Assembly: GCA_047974615.1 (NCBI GenBank)
Contig: JBKECM010000082.1
Coordinates: 1 to 64,000, forward strand
From: JBKEBX01 sp047974615
GTDB taxonomy: Bacteria > Bacillota > Clostridia > Lachnospirales > CAMZNU01
Direction: 5' to 3'
Length of the DNA: 64,000 nt
This document shows positions 1 through 7,855 of the stretch, in pieces. Made by a program: the position numbers and the translations under genes. The first letter of the stretch is position 1; each line of letters opens with the position of its first letter. The notes under the pieces were generated by a model. It was not told the origin of the DNA. It did not search any database and saw nothing but the letters and a program-made list of their open reading frames with translations.

Positions 1-169
1 AAAAAAATATTACTAATGACAATGGCACAAAAATAGTGAGATAGCATAAAATCAGCGAGGAACGAGTGCTAATTTTATGCGACATGCAAGATGATTTGCA
101 AAGCAAATCATTAAGTCGAGCGTAATTTTTGTGCAGTAATATTTTTTTCTATCCTTTATCAGCACCCCC
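1..169. repeat. Structured intergenic repeat R2, copy a
   Basis: The two ends are inverted copies: the A7-TATTACT sequence at 1-14 pairs with AGTAATATTTTTTT near 135-148, and GCACAAAAAT (25-34) pairs with ATTTTTGTGC (about 126-135). Two further hairpins lie inside, GCATAAAAT/ATTTTATGC (about 43-81) and TGATTTGC-AAA-GCAAATCA (about 95-113). The right end, 123-167, is identical over 45 nt to the inverse of 27320-27364. The left end is probably cut by the window edge. No ORF is plausible here. It looks like a non-autonomous mobile element or a structured RNA element. Confidence 0.7.
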
Positions 170-246
170 TTTATATACTCAAAGTCTAACTTTTAGTTAT
201 TTTAGAAACTGTAGTTTTTTGGGCAACTTAGATTTATACAGAAATT

Positions 247-1464
247 TTATTGTGGTCCTAATTTCTCAACTGCAACATATATTTGGCTTATTTTGTACCA
301 TGTAGAATATGTTACAGTTCCTGTAGGTGATAAATTGAATGTTGTTTGAAAAATTTCTACTGCTTTACGTGTTCCCGGTCCGTATATACCATCGGCTACG
401 AGTGATGGTATCGCTGGATAGTTTTTGTGTATCGTAGTTAGTTGTTGTTGTATTGTTTTTACATCACTACCTCGTGAGCCTTGTTGTAAAGTGCGTCCCG
501 GCCAACTAACAGGTACACCAGTAACTTTTTCAGCTGTAACTAAATATACACCTGAGCCATAATAGTTTTTTAAAATTTCTATAGCTGTATAGCCTTTGTC
601 ACCGAGGTATTTTGAACCCCATTGGGACATTGCATTTGGGCAGGTAGTATTTTTACCATCACAATATTGTGTTAGAATCGGTTGTCTTATTCCTGAACGT
701 GTTATATAAGTGCTAAAAAGTTCATCAACTATTTGAGAAATTTCTTTATATATAGTTCTTCCATATTTAAAATATTGATCATAGGCAGTTGTTGAAGTTA
801 TTGTAAAATATTTACCTTGTGAACGATACCATTCTGTATATACACGATTTAAGGTAAATGAAATAATGGCAAGTACATTTGCACGTATTGTTTCTTTTGG
901 CCAAGTAGAATATATTTCTGAACATGCTACGTTTTTAATATAGCTTGTAAAAGGAATCCAATAGTCTGTTGCTGCTACGCTTGGTGCAGCAGTATGAACA
1001 ACAACAAATTCAGGTATTACAGGTTTATCAAGTACTACGAAGCCTGAATCTGTTGATATATCCTTAACTGAGTCTTCTGGTATTTTTGCAGGATAATCGC
1101 CGTAAAGAACATTATCTTCTATTACTATTTCACGTTGATCAAGTTGATCTACGAAAAATGACATATCTACAGGTTGTAGTGCTGTTACGTTAGGTAATAT
1201 TTGAACATTTTTTATTTCTATAGTAGGATAAGAGTCATTTGATACTATAATATTATATTCTGAGTAGGGTCTTGTTTCTGTAGGAATTTCTGAAAATGTT
1301 TGTTCCGGTGCATTTAAAGAAAGTTCAGCAGTTTTACCACTTTCGTCTGTACCTGCCACTTCTAATAAAGTACCGTCAGTTGAAAATATTTCAACTTTTG
1401 TATTCGGTAAGGGTAAAGCGTTTTCTGCTGTGTAAACTTCGACTTGTAATCTACCTTTAGCCAT
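247..1464 (-). CDS. sleC: SleC-like spore cortex-lytic protein (SpoIID-like plus peptidoglycan-binding domain)
   Basis: 405 residues with no signal peptide. The N-terminal ~110 residues resemble a carboxypeptidase-regulatory-like beta domain (RLQVEVYTAENALPLPNTKV). Residues ~170-310 resemble the SpoIID/LytB-like region, including the CPNAMSQWGSKYLGDKGY stretch. Residues ~325-395 form a peptidoglycan-binding-1 repeat (LQQGSRGSDVKTIQQQL, then DGIYGPGTRKAVEIFQ). This order matches clostridial SleC, a germination-specific cortex hydrolase made as a proenzyme in the mother cell, and the length is close to that family. The start ATG follows a strong RBS (AAGGAGGAG on the minus strand). The gene stands alone and is divergent from the nucleoside phosphorylase gene. 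Whether it is the main SleC or a paralog cannot be told. No Csp protease gene is in the window. Confidence 0.72.
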   Translation of the reverse strand: MAKGRLQVEVYTAENALPLPNTKVEIFSTDGTLLEVAGTDESGKTAELSLNAPEQTFSEIPTETRPYSEYNIIVSNDSYPTIEIKNVQILPNVTALQPVDMSFFVDQLDQREIVIEDNVLYGDYPAKIPEDSVKDISTDSGFVVLDKPVIPEFVVVHTAAPSVAATDYWIPFTSYIKNVACSEIYSTWPKETIRANVLAIISFTLNRVYTEWYRSQGKYFTITSTTAYDQYFKYGRTIYKEISQIVDELFSTYITRSGIRQPILTQYCDGKNTTCPNAMSQWGSKYLGDKGYTAIEILKNYYGSGVYLVTAEKVTGVPVSWPGRTLQQGSRGSDVKTIQQQLTTIHKNYPAIPSLVADGIYGPGTRKAVEIFQTTFNLSPTGTVTYSTWYKISQIYVAVEKLGPQ

Positions 1465-1506
1465 TTTTACTCCTCCTTAAAATTAGTTTATACTTATTTT
1501 CTTATT

Positions 1507-1515
1507 TAGTTTATG
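1507..1515 (-). promoter_or_regulatory. Candidate mother-cell sporulation -10 element for the sleC-like gene
   Basis: Read on the minus strand, 1515-1507 is CATAAACTA, fitting the CATAnnnTA -10 of sigma-K (and partly sigma-E). It lies about 43 nt upstream of the start codon. The -35 position is weak (a GC rather than an AC), so this is suggestive only. Confidence 0.33.
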
Positions 1516-1616
1516 CTATATATTTTTTTTTGCTACTTTAAAAATTATCATATTGTAAATTTTTTAACTTGATGATAAAATAATAATACATTTAAAATGT
1601 TAGGAGAAAATAAATT

Positions 1617-2918
1617 ATGCGAATGGTTGATATAATAGACAAAAAGAGAATTAAACAAGAACTTACACGTGAGGAAATTAACTGGCTAGTTGAAGGATTT
1701 ACAAAGGGAGAAATACCAGATTATCAAGTTTCAAGTTTTTTAATGGCCGTTGTTTTAAATGATATGACTAAAAAAGAAAGGCTTTTTTTAACAGAAGCTA
1801 TGGTTAATAGTGGTGAAACCATTGATTTATCTTCTATTGATGGCATAAAGGTAGATAAACACTCTACTGGTGGTGTTGGTGATAAGACTACTTTAGTTTT
1901 AGCACCTCTTGTGGCTGCTTGTGGCGTTCCTGTAGCAAAGATGTCTGGTCGTGGTTTAGGTCATACTGGAGGTACTATTGATAAAATAGAAGCTATTCCA
2001 AATGCAAAAATTGATATTTCACAAGATGACTTTTTGAAACAAGTTGATACTATAGGTATTGCAGTTGTTGGACAAACAGGCGAACTTGTGCCTGCTGATA
2101 AAAAGCTTTATGCTTTGCGTGACGTTACGGGAACTGTTGAAAGTATACCACTTATTGCTTCATCTATTATGAGTAAAAAAATAGCAGCAGGTTCTGATGC
2201 TATTGTACTTGATGTAAAAATCGGCACGGGTGCATTTATGAAAAACATAAGTGACGCGTGTGAGCTTGCTAAAACTATGGTAGAAATAGGTAACGATGCT
2301 GGCCGAAACACAGTTGCTTGTATTACATCAATGACAGAGCCTTTAGGGCTTGCTGTAGGAAATAACCTTGAAGTTATCGAAGCTATAAATGTTTTAAAAG
2401 GGGAAGGGCCTGAAGATGTTCTTGAACTTGTTTTAGAGCTTGGTTCACTTATGGTTGTTTTAGGCAAAAAGGCACAAACTATAGATGAAGCAAAAAAAAT
2501 GCTTTTAGAAAATATTGAAAACGGTAAGGGTTTTGAAAAACTTAAAGAGTTTTTAAAAGCTCAAGGTGGAGATATATCTGTAATTGAAGATACTAATACT
2601 TTTGAAAAGGCGAAATATGTTACGCAAGTTTTAGCAACAGAAGACGGTTATATCGAAAGTATAGATGCTTTAGCTATTGGTGTTGCTGCTATGCAACTTG
2701 GGGCTGGTAGAAGGACTAAAGAAGATACTATTGATATGGCAGTAGGTATAGTACTTAATAAAAAACAAGCTAATAAAGTTCAAAAAGGTGAGTGTTTAGC
2801 TTACTTACATTCAAATAAAGAAGATGTGAAAAATGAATATAAAGAAACTTTAGAAGCTTTTAAAATTTCAAAAAATGAAGTAGAAAAAACACCTTTGATT
2901 TATGAAGTGATAAAGTAG
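1617..2918 (+). CDS. pdp: Pyrimidine-nucleoside phosphorylase
   Basis: 433 residues, the same length as Bacillus Pdp. It cleaves uridine, thymidine or deoxyuridine with phosphate to the free base and (deoxy)ribose-1-phosphate in the cytoplasm. The glycosyltransferase family 3 fold is shown by the helical N-terminus, the phosphate-binding KHSTGGVGDKTTL motif (residues ~81-93) and the family signature SGRGLGHTGGTIDKIEAIP (~110-128). The start ATG at 1617 is 10 nt past TAGGAG, a better spacing than the ATG two codons later. It is monocistronic here. Its product feeds the same deoB/deoC route encoded at 50-56 kb. Thymidine phosphorylase (DeoA) is the alternative, but length and sequence favour the broader Pdp type. 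Confidence 0.93.
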   Translation: MRMVDIIDKKRIKQELTREEINWLVEGFTKGEIPDYQVSSFLMAVVLNDMTKKERLFLTEAMVNSGETIDLSSIDGIKVDKHSTGGVGDKTTLVLAPLVAACGVPVAKMSGRGLGHTGGTIDKIEAIPNAKIDISQDDFLKQVDTIGIAVVGQTGELVPADKKLYALRDVTGTVESIPLIASSIMSKKIAAGSDAIVLDVKIGTGAFMKNISDACELAKTMVEIGNDAGRNTVACITSMTEPLGLAVGNNLEVIEAINVLKGEGPEDVLELVLELGSLMVVLGKKAQTIDEAKKMLLENIENGKGFEKLKEFLKAQGGDISVIEDTNTFEKAKYVTQVLATEDGYIESIDALAIGVAAMQLGAGRRTKEDTIDMAVGIVLNKKQANKVQKGECLAYLHSNKEDVKNEYKETLEAFKISKNEVEKTPLIYEVIK

Positions 2919-2952
2919 AAAATTTATATTTTTAAAAGTGATAAAATAAAAA

Positions 2953-2982
2953 TGAATTATTTTTTTAATATTGTACATAATA
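2953..2982 (+). promoter_or_regulatory. Sigma-G-type promoter of the SASP gene
   Basis: TGAATT (2953-2958), a 17-nt spacer, then CATAATA (2976-2982). This closely fits the forespore sigma-G consensus (TGAATA, 17-18 nt, CATACTA) and sits ~50 nt upstream of a SASP start codon, a classical sigma-G target. Confidence 0.72.
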
Positions 2983-3034
2983 AGTGTAGTAACAAAAGTT
3001 ACTATAAATATTATATATAACGGAGGAATTTATT

Positions 3035-3253
3035 ATGGCATCAAATTATCAAAACAATTCAAATTCTACATCACCAGCTCAAACAAAGGCGGCTTTAGAA
3101 CAATTTAAATATGAAGTTGCAAGTGAAATAGGTGTACCTTTACAAAAAGGTTACAATGGACAACTTTCTTCAAGAGAAGCTGGTAAAATCGGTGGACAAA
3201 TGGTTAAAAAAATGATCCAAGCAGAAGTTGATAAAATGGGCGGAAATAAATAA
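3035..3253 (+). CDS. Alpha/beta-type small acid-soluble spore protein
   Basis: 72 residues. SASPs of this type coat and protect spore DNA in the forespore and are degraded by the GPR protease at germination. The family core is clear: FKYEVASEIGVPL (~residues 25-37) carries the GPR cleavage context (E-V/A-S-E), followed by YNGQLSSREAGKIGGQMVKKM (Y40 to M60). The Asn/Ser/Gln-rich N-terminus is normal. GGAGG (3022-3026) lies 8 nt before ATG. The gene is monocistronic, with a sigma-G-like promoter upstream and a terminator downstream. It is direct evidence that the organism forms endospores. Confidence 0.96.
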   Translation: MASNYQNNSNSTSPAQTKAALEQFKYEVASEIGVPLQKGYNGQLSSREAGKIGGQMVKKMIQAEVDKMGGNK

Positions 3254-3306
3254 TTTTTTTTAAGTTTGTAAAAAAATTATTTATTTAACAAAATAGCTTA
3301 AATTTA

Positions 3307-3353
3307 AAAGGACTATAAAAAAATTCAGATTTTGAATTTCTTTACAGTCCTTT
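3307..3353 (+). terminator. Intrinsic terminator after the SASP gene
   Basis: AAAGGACT(A)TAAA pairs with TTTACAGTCCTTT, and the hairpin is followed by AATTTTA. Much the same arms occur in the glg terminator at 27443-27490. Confidence 0.7.
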
Positions 3354-3364
3354 AATTTTACGAC

Positions 3365-3384
3365 TTGACAACGTTGCAAAATTC
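3365..3384 (+). repeat. Solo end of repeat family R1
   Basis: TTGACAACGTTGCAAAATTC differs by one base from the left end of the R1 elements at 57767 and 60064. No partner end is present nearby, so this is a remnant. Confidence 0.5.
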
Positions 3385-3523
3385 ATTATTTATTTTCTTG
3401 TAATGTTTTGGAAAAGTAAAATATGAAAATTGTTAAAAATATATTGATTTTTGTTTTTATTTGTTATAAAATGTAATTAAGAATAATTACAGAATAATAA
3501 AAAATATAATTACCAAAAAACCT

Positions 3524-3549
3524 TAAATAAATTTAAAACTTGCCGATAA
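3524..3549 (+). promoter_or_regulatory. Sigma-D (sigma-28/FliA)-like promoter
   Basis: TAAA (3524-3527), a 14-nt spacer, then GCCGATAA (3542-3549). The clostridial/Bacillus sigma-D consensus is TAAA-N15-GCCGATAT, so the -10 element matches at 7 of 8 positions and the spacer is one shorter. It drives the membrane protein gene at 3610. A vegetative alternative, TTGATT-N17-TAAAAT (3444-3472), lies 80 nt upstream. Confidence 0.5.
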
Positions 3550-3609
3550 ACATAAAGTACGTGTGTTTTTGTGCTGTCATTAAAGGAAGAATGATAAGGT
3601 AGGTGTTTA

Positions 3610-4179
3610 ATGGAAAAATTAGAAATGTTTTTTAGGAAATGGTTCAAATATGTAATTTTTTTAGGAGTAATATTAATTGGATTATTTAATTTAAGTAATC
3701 TAAATTTATCACTAACTACTCTTTGTGTATATTTATTATTTTTAAGATGGTTATATAATATAAAAAATCACAAAAAAATTGGTGCAATATTTTTGTTAAT
3801 CGGAATATTATATTCAGTTTTAATAATGGACGAATATACTAGAGTTGTTGCTTTTGCAGAAGTGCCAAAATATATGGCTATATTGGTTTTAATAAATTTA
3901 CCTTTACTTTCATATCTTCTATATGATGATAAAGGTGAAGTTTTTAAATATTTGTTTAACTTTATTCTTTATATACTTTTTGCTACAATATATATGGACA
4001 TCGTCGCAAAAGTATATTTGCATACAAGTTTTGCTTTATCTGACTTTGTAGCTATGAGTATATTTGCAATATATTTTCAAGGGCTTATAATTGAAGATAT
4101 GGTTCTTCAGTTGTGCTACAGAATTAGGATTGCAAGAGAAGAAGAAGAGGAAGACTACACTATGGATAGTTTTATTTAA
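3610..4179 (+). CDS. Unknown integral membrane protein, possible sigma-D target
   Basis: 189 residues of unrecognised family. There are about six hydrophobic segments: ~14-32, 34-50, 57-73, 85-102, 112-134 and 142-160. A charged loop follows each pair, and the acidic cytoplasmic tail (EEEEED) ends in MDSFI. The RBS is weak (AAGGTAGGTG, 3597-3606, overlapping the space before ATG). The gene is transcriptionally isolated, with a sigma-D-like promoter upstream and a perfect terminator downstream. If the promoter is real, the protein belongs to the motility/chemotaxis regulon. The sequence alone gives no function. Confidence 0.75.
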   Translation: MEKLEMFFRKWFKYVIFLGVILIGLFNLSNLNLSLTTLCVYLLFLRWLYNIKNHKKIGAIFLLIGILYSVLIMDEYTRVVAFAEVPKYMAILVLINLPLLSYLLYDDKGEVFKYLFNFILYILFATIYMDIVAKVYLHTSFALSDFVAMSIFAIYFQGLIIEDMVLQLCYRIRIAREEEEEDYTMDSFI

Positions 4180-4199
4180 CTATTATTTTGTGAATTTTA

Positions 4200-4238
4200 A
4201 GCTATTACAAAATTATTTTATTTTGTAATAGCTTTTTT
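4200..4238 (+). terminator. Intrinsic terminator
   Basis: Perfect 14-bp stem AGCTATTACAAAAT / ATTTTGTAATAGCT with a 6-nt loop, followed by six T. Confidence 0.92.
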
Positions 4239-4372
4239 AATGTAAAAATCATTGGAACTGACAAATAATTGTTAAGTATAAAAAAAACTTTTATTTAGGT
4301 GTTTTAATATTTAATAATGATAGAAAAAAATGGGAATTTAGAAATAAATACTAAATTTTTATGAAAAATCTA

Positions 4373-4428
4373 TTGACTTTTAGTTAAAATGATGATAATA
4401 TGTTAGTAAATAAAGTTTACTAACATAT
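4373..4428 (+). promoter_or_regulatory. Promoter and palindromic operator of the amino-sugar ROK regulator
   Basis: The promoter is TTGACT (4373-4378), N17, TAATAT (4396-4401). Overlapping the -10 and the start site is a perfect inverted repeat, ATATGTTAGTAAA (4398-4410), a 5-nt spacer, then TTTACTAACATAT (4416-4428). ROK/NagC-type repressors bind such palindromes, so autoregulation of the gene at 4441 and its downstream operon is the likely role. The repeat and the overlap are seen; binding is inferred. Confidence 0.72.
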
Positions 4429-4440
4429 GGGGGTGGTTGT

Positions 4441-5544
4441 TTGGTTGGTAATAAATCGGTGCAACAATCAACTTTAAAAATACATAACAAAAAAGCAATA
4501 CTTTATTACATAATGAAAAATGGGGCTTTTTCAAGAGCTGATTTAGCCGCTGCTTTAGATTCTACAAAGCCTACTATTTCTAAAAATGTAAATGAACTCT
4601 TAGAAGAAGGTATAATTATTGAAATCGGTAAGGGTAGTAATCAAATTGGTAAAAAGAGTATACTTCTTGATTTAAATCCTGACCTTGAGCACTTTCTTGT
4701 TATAAATTTGGCTGGCAATATTTTTAGTTTATCAATATATAATTTAAAAAACGAAAAACTGTATGAACTTATGATAGATATGCCAAATAAATTCGATATT
4801 ATAAATATTCTTGAAAAAAGTGTTGCAGTAGTTGGTACGAAAAATATTTTAAAAAAATGTATACTTTCTATTCCGGCTGTAGTACATGGAGAAAGAATAA
4901 CTTCAAATATTAAAAACTATGTAGATACTTACAATTTTATCAATGATTTTTGTCAAAGAGAAAATATAGAGTTGTTTGTTGAAAACGATTTAGATTTGCA
5001 GGGTGAATATTTGCTTTCAAATATGAAAGATGAAAACGGAAATTTCATACTTGTAGGGTCAAACTATGGTATTGGTTCGTCTGTTTTTATAAATGGTAAA
5101 ATATATCAAGGTTCAAATAAATTTGCAGGGGAGATTGGTTTTTTCAACCCTTACTTTAAAAATGATGTACTTGAAAATCTCGAAAATAGATGTAGCTTTG
5201 GTGGTATGGTAAAAAAATATTATCAAGACTGTGGTGTAAGCTTAAATAAAGAAAGCTTTATTAAAGAAGTTAGAACAGGAAATATCCTATTAAATAAATA
5301 TATTGAGGATATGATAGAAGAACTTTATATTGCCATCTTTAATATGTCATATATGTTTGACATTAATAATATTATTTTAACTGGAACTTTATTTGAGTTA
5401 AAAGAAGACATTGTGGATACAATTCAAGAAAAAATCAATGTAGTTTCTGAAAAAACAATTAAAGTTTCTAAAAGCAACGAAGCGACTAAAAGCATAGATG
5501 GAGCTTTACTTGTTGCTAGAAGAGAAATTTTAAAACTATATTAA
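4441..5544 (+). CDS. ROK-family transcriptional regulator of amino-sugar genes (NagC-like)
   Basis: 367 residues. An N-terminal winged helix-turn-helix (~10-70: SRADLAAALDSTKPTISKNVNELLEEGII) is followed by a ROK sugar-kinase-like domain (~80-360, with GSNYGIGSSVFINGKIYQGSNKFAGEIGF). The usual CxCGxxGCxE zinc motif of ROK proteins is missing; only a lone Cys in NRCSFGGM marks that place. The start is TTG at 4441 behind GGGGGTGG. The genes downstream (importer, GH3 enzyme, nagA, nagB) imply that it senses GlcNAc, GlcNAc-6-P or an N-acetylglucosaminide and represses from the palindrome overlapping its own promoter. It is probably co-transcribed with the binding protein, as only 62 nt with two small hairpins (5549-5566 and 5572-5585) separate them. 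Confidence 0.87.
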   Translation: MVGNKSVQQSTLKIHNKKAILYYIMKNGAFSRADLAAALDSTKPTISKNVNELLEEGIIIEIGKGSNQIGKKSILLDLNPDLEHFLVINLAGNIFSLSIYNLKNEKLYELMIDMPNKFDIINILEKSVAVVGTKNILKKCILSIPAVVHGERITSNIKNYVDTYNFINDFCQRENIELFVENDLDLQGEYLLSNMKDENGNFILVGSNYGIGSSVFINGKIYQGSNKFAGEIGFFNPYFKNDVLENLENRCSFGGMVKKYYQDCGVSLNKESFIKEVRTGNILLNKYIEDMIEELYIAIFNMSYMFDINNIILTGTLFELKEDIVDTIQEKINVVSEKTIKVSKSNEATKSIDGALLVARREILKLY

Positions 5545-5606
5545 AATCACATTCCATAGTGAATGTCAATTGCACAAAATAGTGCGTAAAATTAGGAGGT
5601 TATTTT

Positions 5607-6929
5607 ATGAAAAAATTTATTAGCTTAACTTTAGCAACAGCTTTAGTTTTAACGGCAACTGCATGTAGTTCATCGACAACTGAAACAACAGATACTAGTT
5701 CTACTACAGGTGCTGAGGGGGAAAGTACTGAAAGTGGTGAAACTACAGAAGGTGAAGCTGTAGAACTTAATACTGTATCGATGTTTGGTGGTACTGACCC
5801 AACAGGTGAGTATTATCAAGCTGTTATTACTTCTTATCAAGAAAAATATCCAAATGTTACTGTAAATGATATTTCTTCTACTTCTGACGAAACATGGAAA
5901 ACTTCTGTTGTAGCTGACTTCCAAGTTGGTAATGAACCTGATGTTTTATTCTATTTTACAGGTGTTGATGCTGAGCCACTTATTGAGTCTGGTAAACTTG
6001 TTGATGTTGCTACAATTCAAGCTGAATATCCTGACTATGGCAAAGATATTAGCGCTTCTCCACTTGAATTTATGGTTGAGCCAGATGGGAACACTTACGC
6101 TTTACCAGTTAGAGGGTTCTGGGAAGGATTATTTGTAAATAAAGATTTATTTGACCAATATGGCTTAGAGTTACCTACTGATTGGGAAAAAATGGAAACT
6201 GCTGTTACTACATTTGCTGAAAACGGAATAGTTCCTATCGCTGTTTCTTTTGCTGATGTTCCACATTACTGGATTGAACATATGATTTTATCTTATGGTG
6301 GTGTAGATGAACATAGTAAAACTTTAACTCCGGGTGAAGCTGCACCTAGTTCTTGGGCTGAAGGCTTACAAGTATTAAATGATTTATATGAAATGAACGC
6401 ATTTTCTCCTGACGCTACAGCAACAAGTGATGCTGCAACTGGACAGTTATTTAAAGATAAAAAAGCAGCAATGATGGTTGATGGTTCTTGGTTCGCTGGT
6501 GGTATTACAGATCAAGATAATACTGTTGCTATTGCTTTCCCACAATATAGTGCTGATGGCAAAGATCCTTCTGATATTATCGGTGGTTTCTCATCTGGTT
6601 TCTATATTACTAAAAAAGCTTGGGACGACCCTGCAAAAAGAGAAGCTGCTGTTAACTTTGTAATGGAAATGACTTCAACTGAAACGATTGCTGAATTTGC
6701 TAAAGTTGGTGGTGCACCAGCTGCTGAAATAGAAGTTCCTTCTGACTTATCACCTTTACAAGCATCAGGATTAGAGTTTTCTTCTGCAGCTAAAACTGTA
6801 AGTATGCCTATCGACTCACGTTTAAGCAAACAAGCTTGGGAATATATTGTATCTAATGTTTCAAATATCGTAGATGGTTCAATGAGTGCACAAGAAGTAC
6901 TCGATCAAGCTGCTGAATATAATAAATAA
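5607..6929 (+). CDS. Sugar ABC transporter substrate-binding lipoprotein (family 1)
   Basis: 440 residues. A lipoprotein signal with lipid-modified Cys20 (LTATAC) is followed by a Ser/Thr/Glu-rich tether (~21-50), then a two-lobed family 1 solute-binding domain (VSMFGGTDPTGEYYQAVI, later GSWFAGGITDQDNTVAIAFP). It is anchored outside the membrane and delivers ligand to the permeases at 6986 and 7856. Downstream genes suggest an N-acetylglucosamine-containing oligosaccharide or a muropeptide-derived sugar. AGGAGG at 5594-5599 gives good spacing to the ATG. A strong stem-loop right after the stop codon probably raises this mRNA's level over the permease mRNAs. Confidence 0.92.
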   Translation: MKKFISLTLATALVLTATACSSSTTETTDTSSTTGAEGESTESGETTEGEAVELNTVSMFGGTDPTGEYYQAVITSYQEKYPNVTVNDISSTSDETWKTSVVADFQVGNEPDVLFYFTGVDAEPLIESGKLVDVATIQAEYPDYGKDISASPLEFMVEPDGNTYALPVRGFWEGLFVNKDLFDQYGLELPTDWEKMETAVTTFAENGIVPIAVSFADVPHYWIEHMILSYGGVDEHSKTLTPGEAAPSSWAEGLQVLNDLYEMNAFSPDATATSDAATGQLFKDKKAAMMVDGSWFAGGITDQDNTVAIAFPQYSADGKDPSDIIGGFSSGFYITKKAWDDPAKREAAVNFVMEMTSTETIAEFAKVGGAPAAEIEVPSDLSPLQASGLEFSSAAKTVSMPIDSRLSKQAWEYIVSNVSNIVDGSMSAQEVLDQAAEYNK

Positions 6930-6941
6930 AAATATAGAAGA

Positions 6942-6966
6942 TGAAGGTTGCTTATAGCAACCTTCA
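6942..6966 (+). promoter_or_regulatory. Intra-operon stem-loop between binding protein and permease
   Basis: Perfect 11-bp stem TGAAGGTTGCT / AGCAACCTTCA with a TAT loop. No T-run follows, so it should protect the upstream mRNA 3' end or slow polymerase rather than fully terminate. Confidence 0.75.
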
Positions 6967-6985
6967 CTTATAAAGTAGGTGTTAT

Positions 6986-7852
6986 ATGTTATATAAAGAT
7001 AATAAAATTTTAGCTGTTTTCTTACTTCCTACAGTTCTTTTAATATTAATCTTTTTATATTATCCTTTTTTGGCTAATATAAAAAATAGTTTTTTTGATA
7101 TGACAAGCTTTATAGATGCAAACAGTGATTTTATAGGTCTTGAAAACTATAAAACTTTATTAGTAGATAAAGCTTTTAGAAATGCCTTATTTAATACCTT
7201 TAAGTTAATGGTATTTGTTGTTATATTTCAAGTTGGTATAGCTTTACTACTTGCTGTATTTGTGTCAAATATTAAAAAGGGTGCAAGTTTCTTTAGAATA
7301 GTTTATTTTTTTCCTATTGTTATATCTGCAACTGCTATAGGTTTAATGTTCACATTATTTTATGAATATAACTATGGTATGCTTAACCAACTACTTATAT
7401 CTATTGGAAAAGAACCTGTTGTTTGGTTATCTAAAGAAAATGCTTTTACAATGCTTATGATACCTGTTATATGGCAATATGTAGGTTTCTACTTTGTATT
7501 AATACTAACTGGTATTTCTGGTATACCTAAGGATATATATGAGGCATCTGCTATAGATGGTGCTGATGGTTTTAAAAACTTTATATACATAACTTTACCT
7601 TTACTTAAAGGTACGATTAATGTATGTATTATTTTAGCTTTAACTGGGGCATTGAAAGTTTTCGATATGCTTTGGGTTATTGCTCCAAAAGGAGCACCGG
7701 GTGGTTCTACTCATGTACTTGGTACATATTTATACAGTCAAACTTTTGATTCTGGTAATATAGATTTTGGTGCGACTATTGCTGTATTTTTAGTTCTTTT
7801 TGGTATTATTATATCTCAAATCTCTAATTTTATTTTTAGAGAAAAAGATTAA
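6986..7852 (+). CDS. Sugar ABC transporter permease (MalF/LacF-type)
   Basis: 288 residues with six predicted membrane spans (starting ~10, 72, 105, 155, 205 and 260). The permease EAA loop is seen at ~residues 188-210 (EASAIDGADGFKNFIYITLP), the contact site for the ATPase. It forms the channel with the product of 7856, 3 nt away. No ATP-binding subunit is encoded anywhere in the operon, which is usual for Firmicutes sugar importers that share one MsmK/UgpC-type ATPase. The RBS is modest (GTAGGTG, 6976-6982). Confidence 0.92.
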   Translation: MLYKDNKILAVFLLPTVLLILIFLYYPFLANIKNSFFDMTSFIDANSDFIGLENYKTLLVDKAFRNALFNTFKLMVFVVIFQVGIALLLAVFVSNIKKGASFFRIVYFFPIVISATAIGLMFTLFYEYNYGMLNQLLISIGKEPVVWLSKENAFTMLMIPVIWQYVGFYFVLILTGISGIPKDIYEASAIDGADGFKNFIYITLPLLKGTINVCIILALTGALKVFDMLWVIAPKGAPGGSTHVLGTYLYSQTFDSGNIDFGATIAVFLVLFGIIISQISNFIFREKD

Positions 7853-7855
7853 AGG

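Noticed and set aside
3444..3472. Vegetative promoter TTGATT-N17-TAAAAT as the only promoter for the gene at 3610
   Set aside because: Possible, but it is less specific than the sigma-D-like element closer to the gene, so it is kept only as an alternative.
4253..4278. Second ECF-like promoter (TGGAAC-N16-AGTA)
   Set aside because: The -10 lacks the C of CGTA, and the downstream gene already has a good sigma-A promoter with operator.
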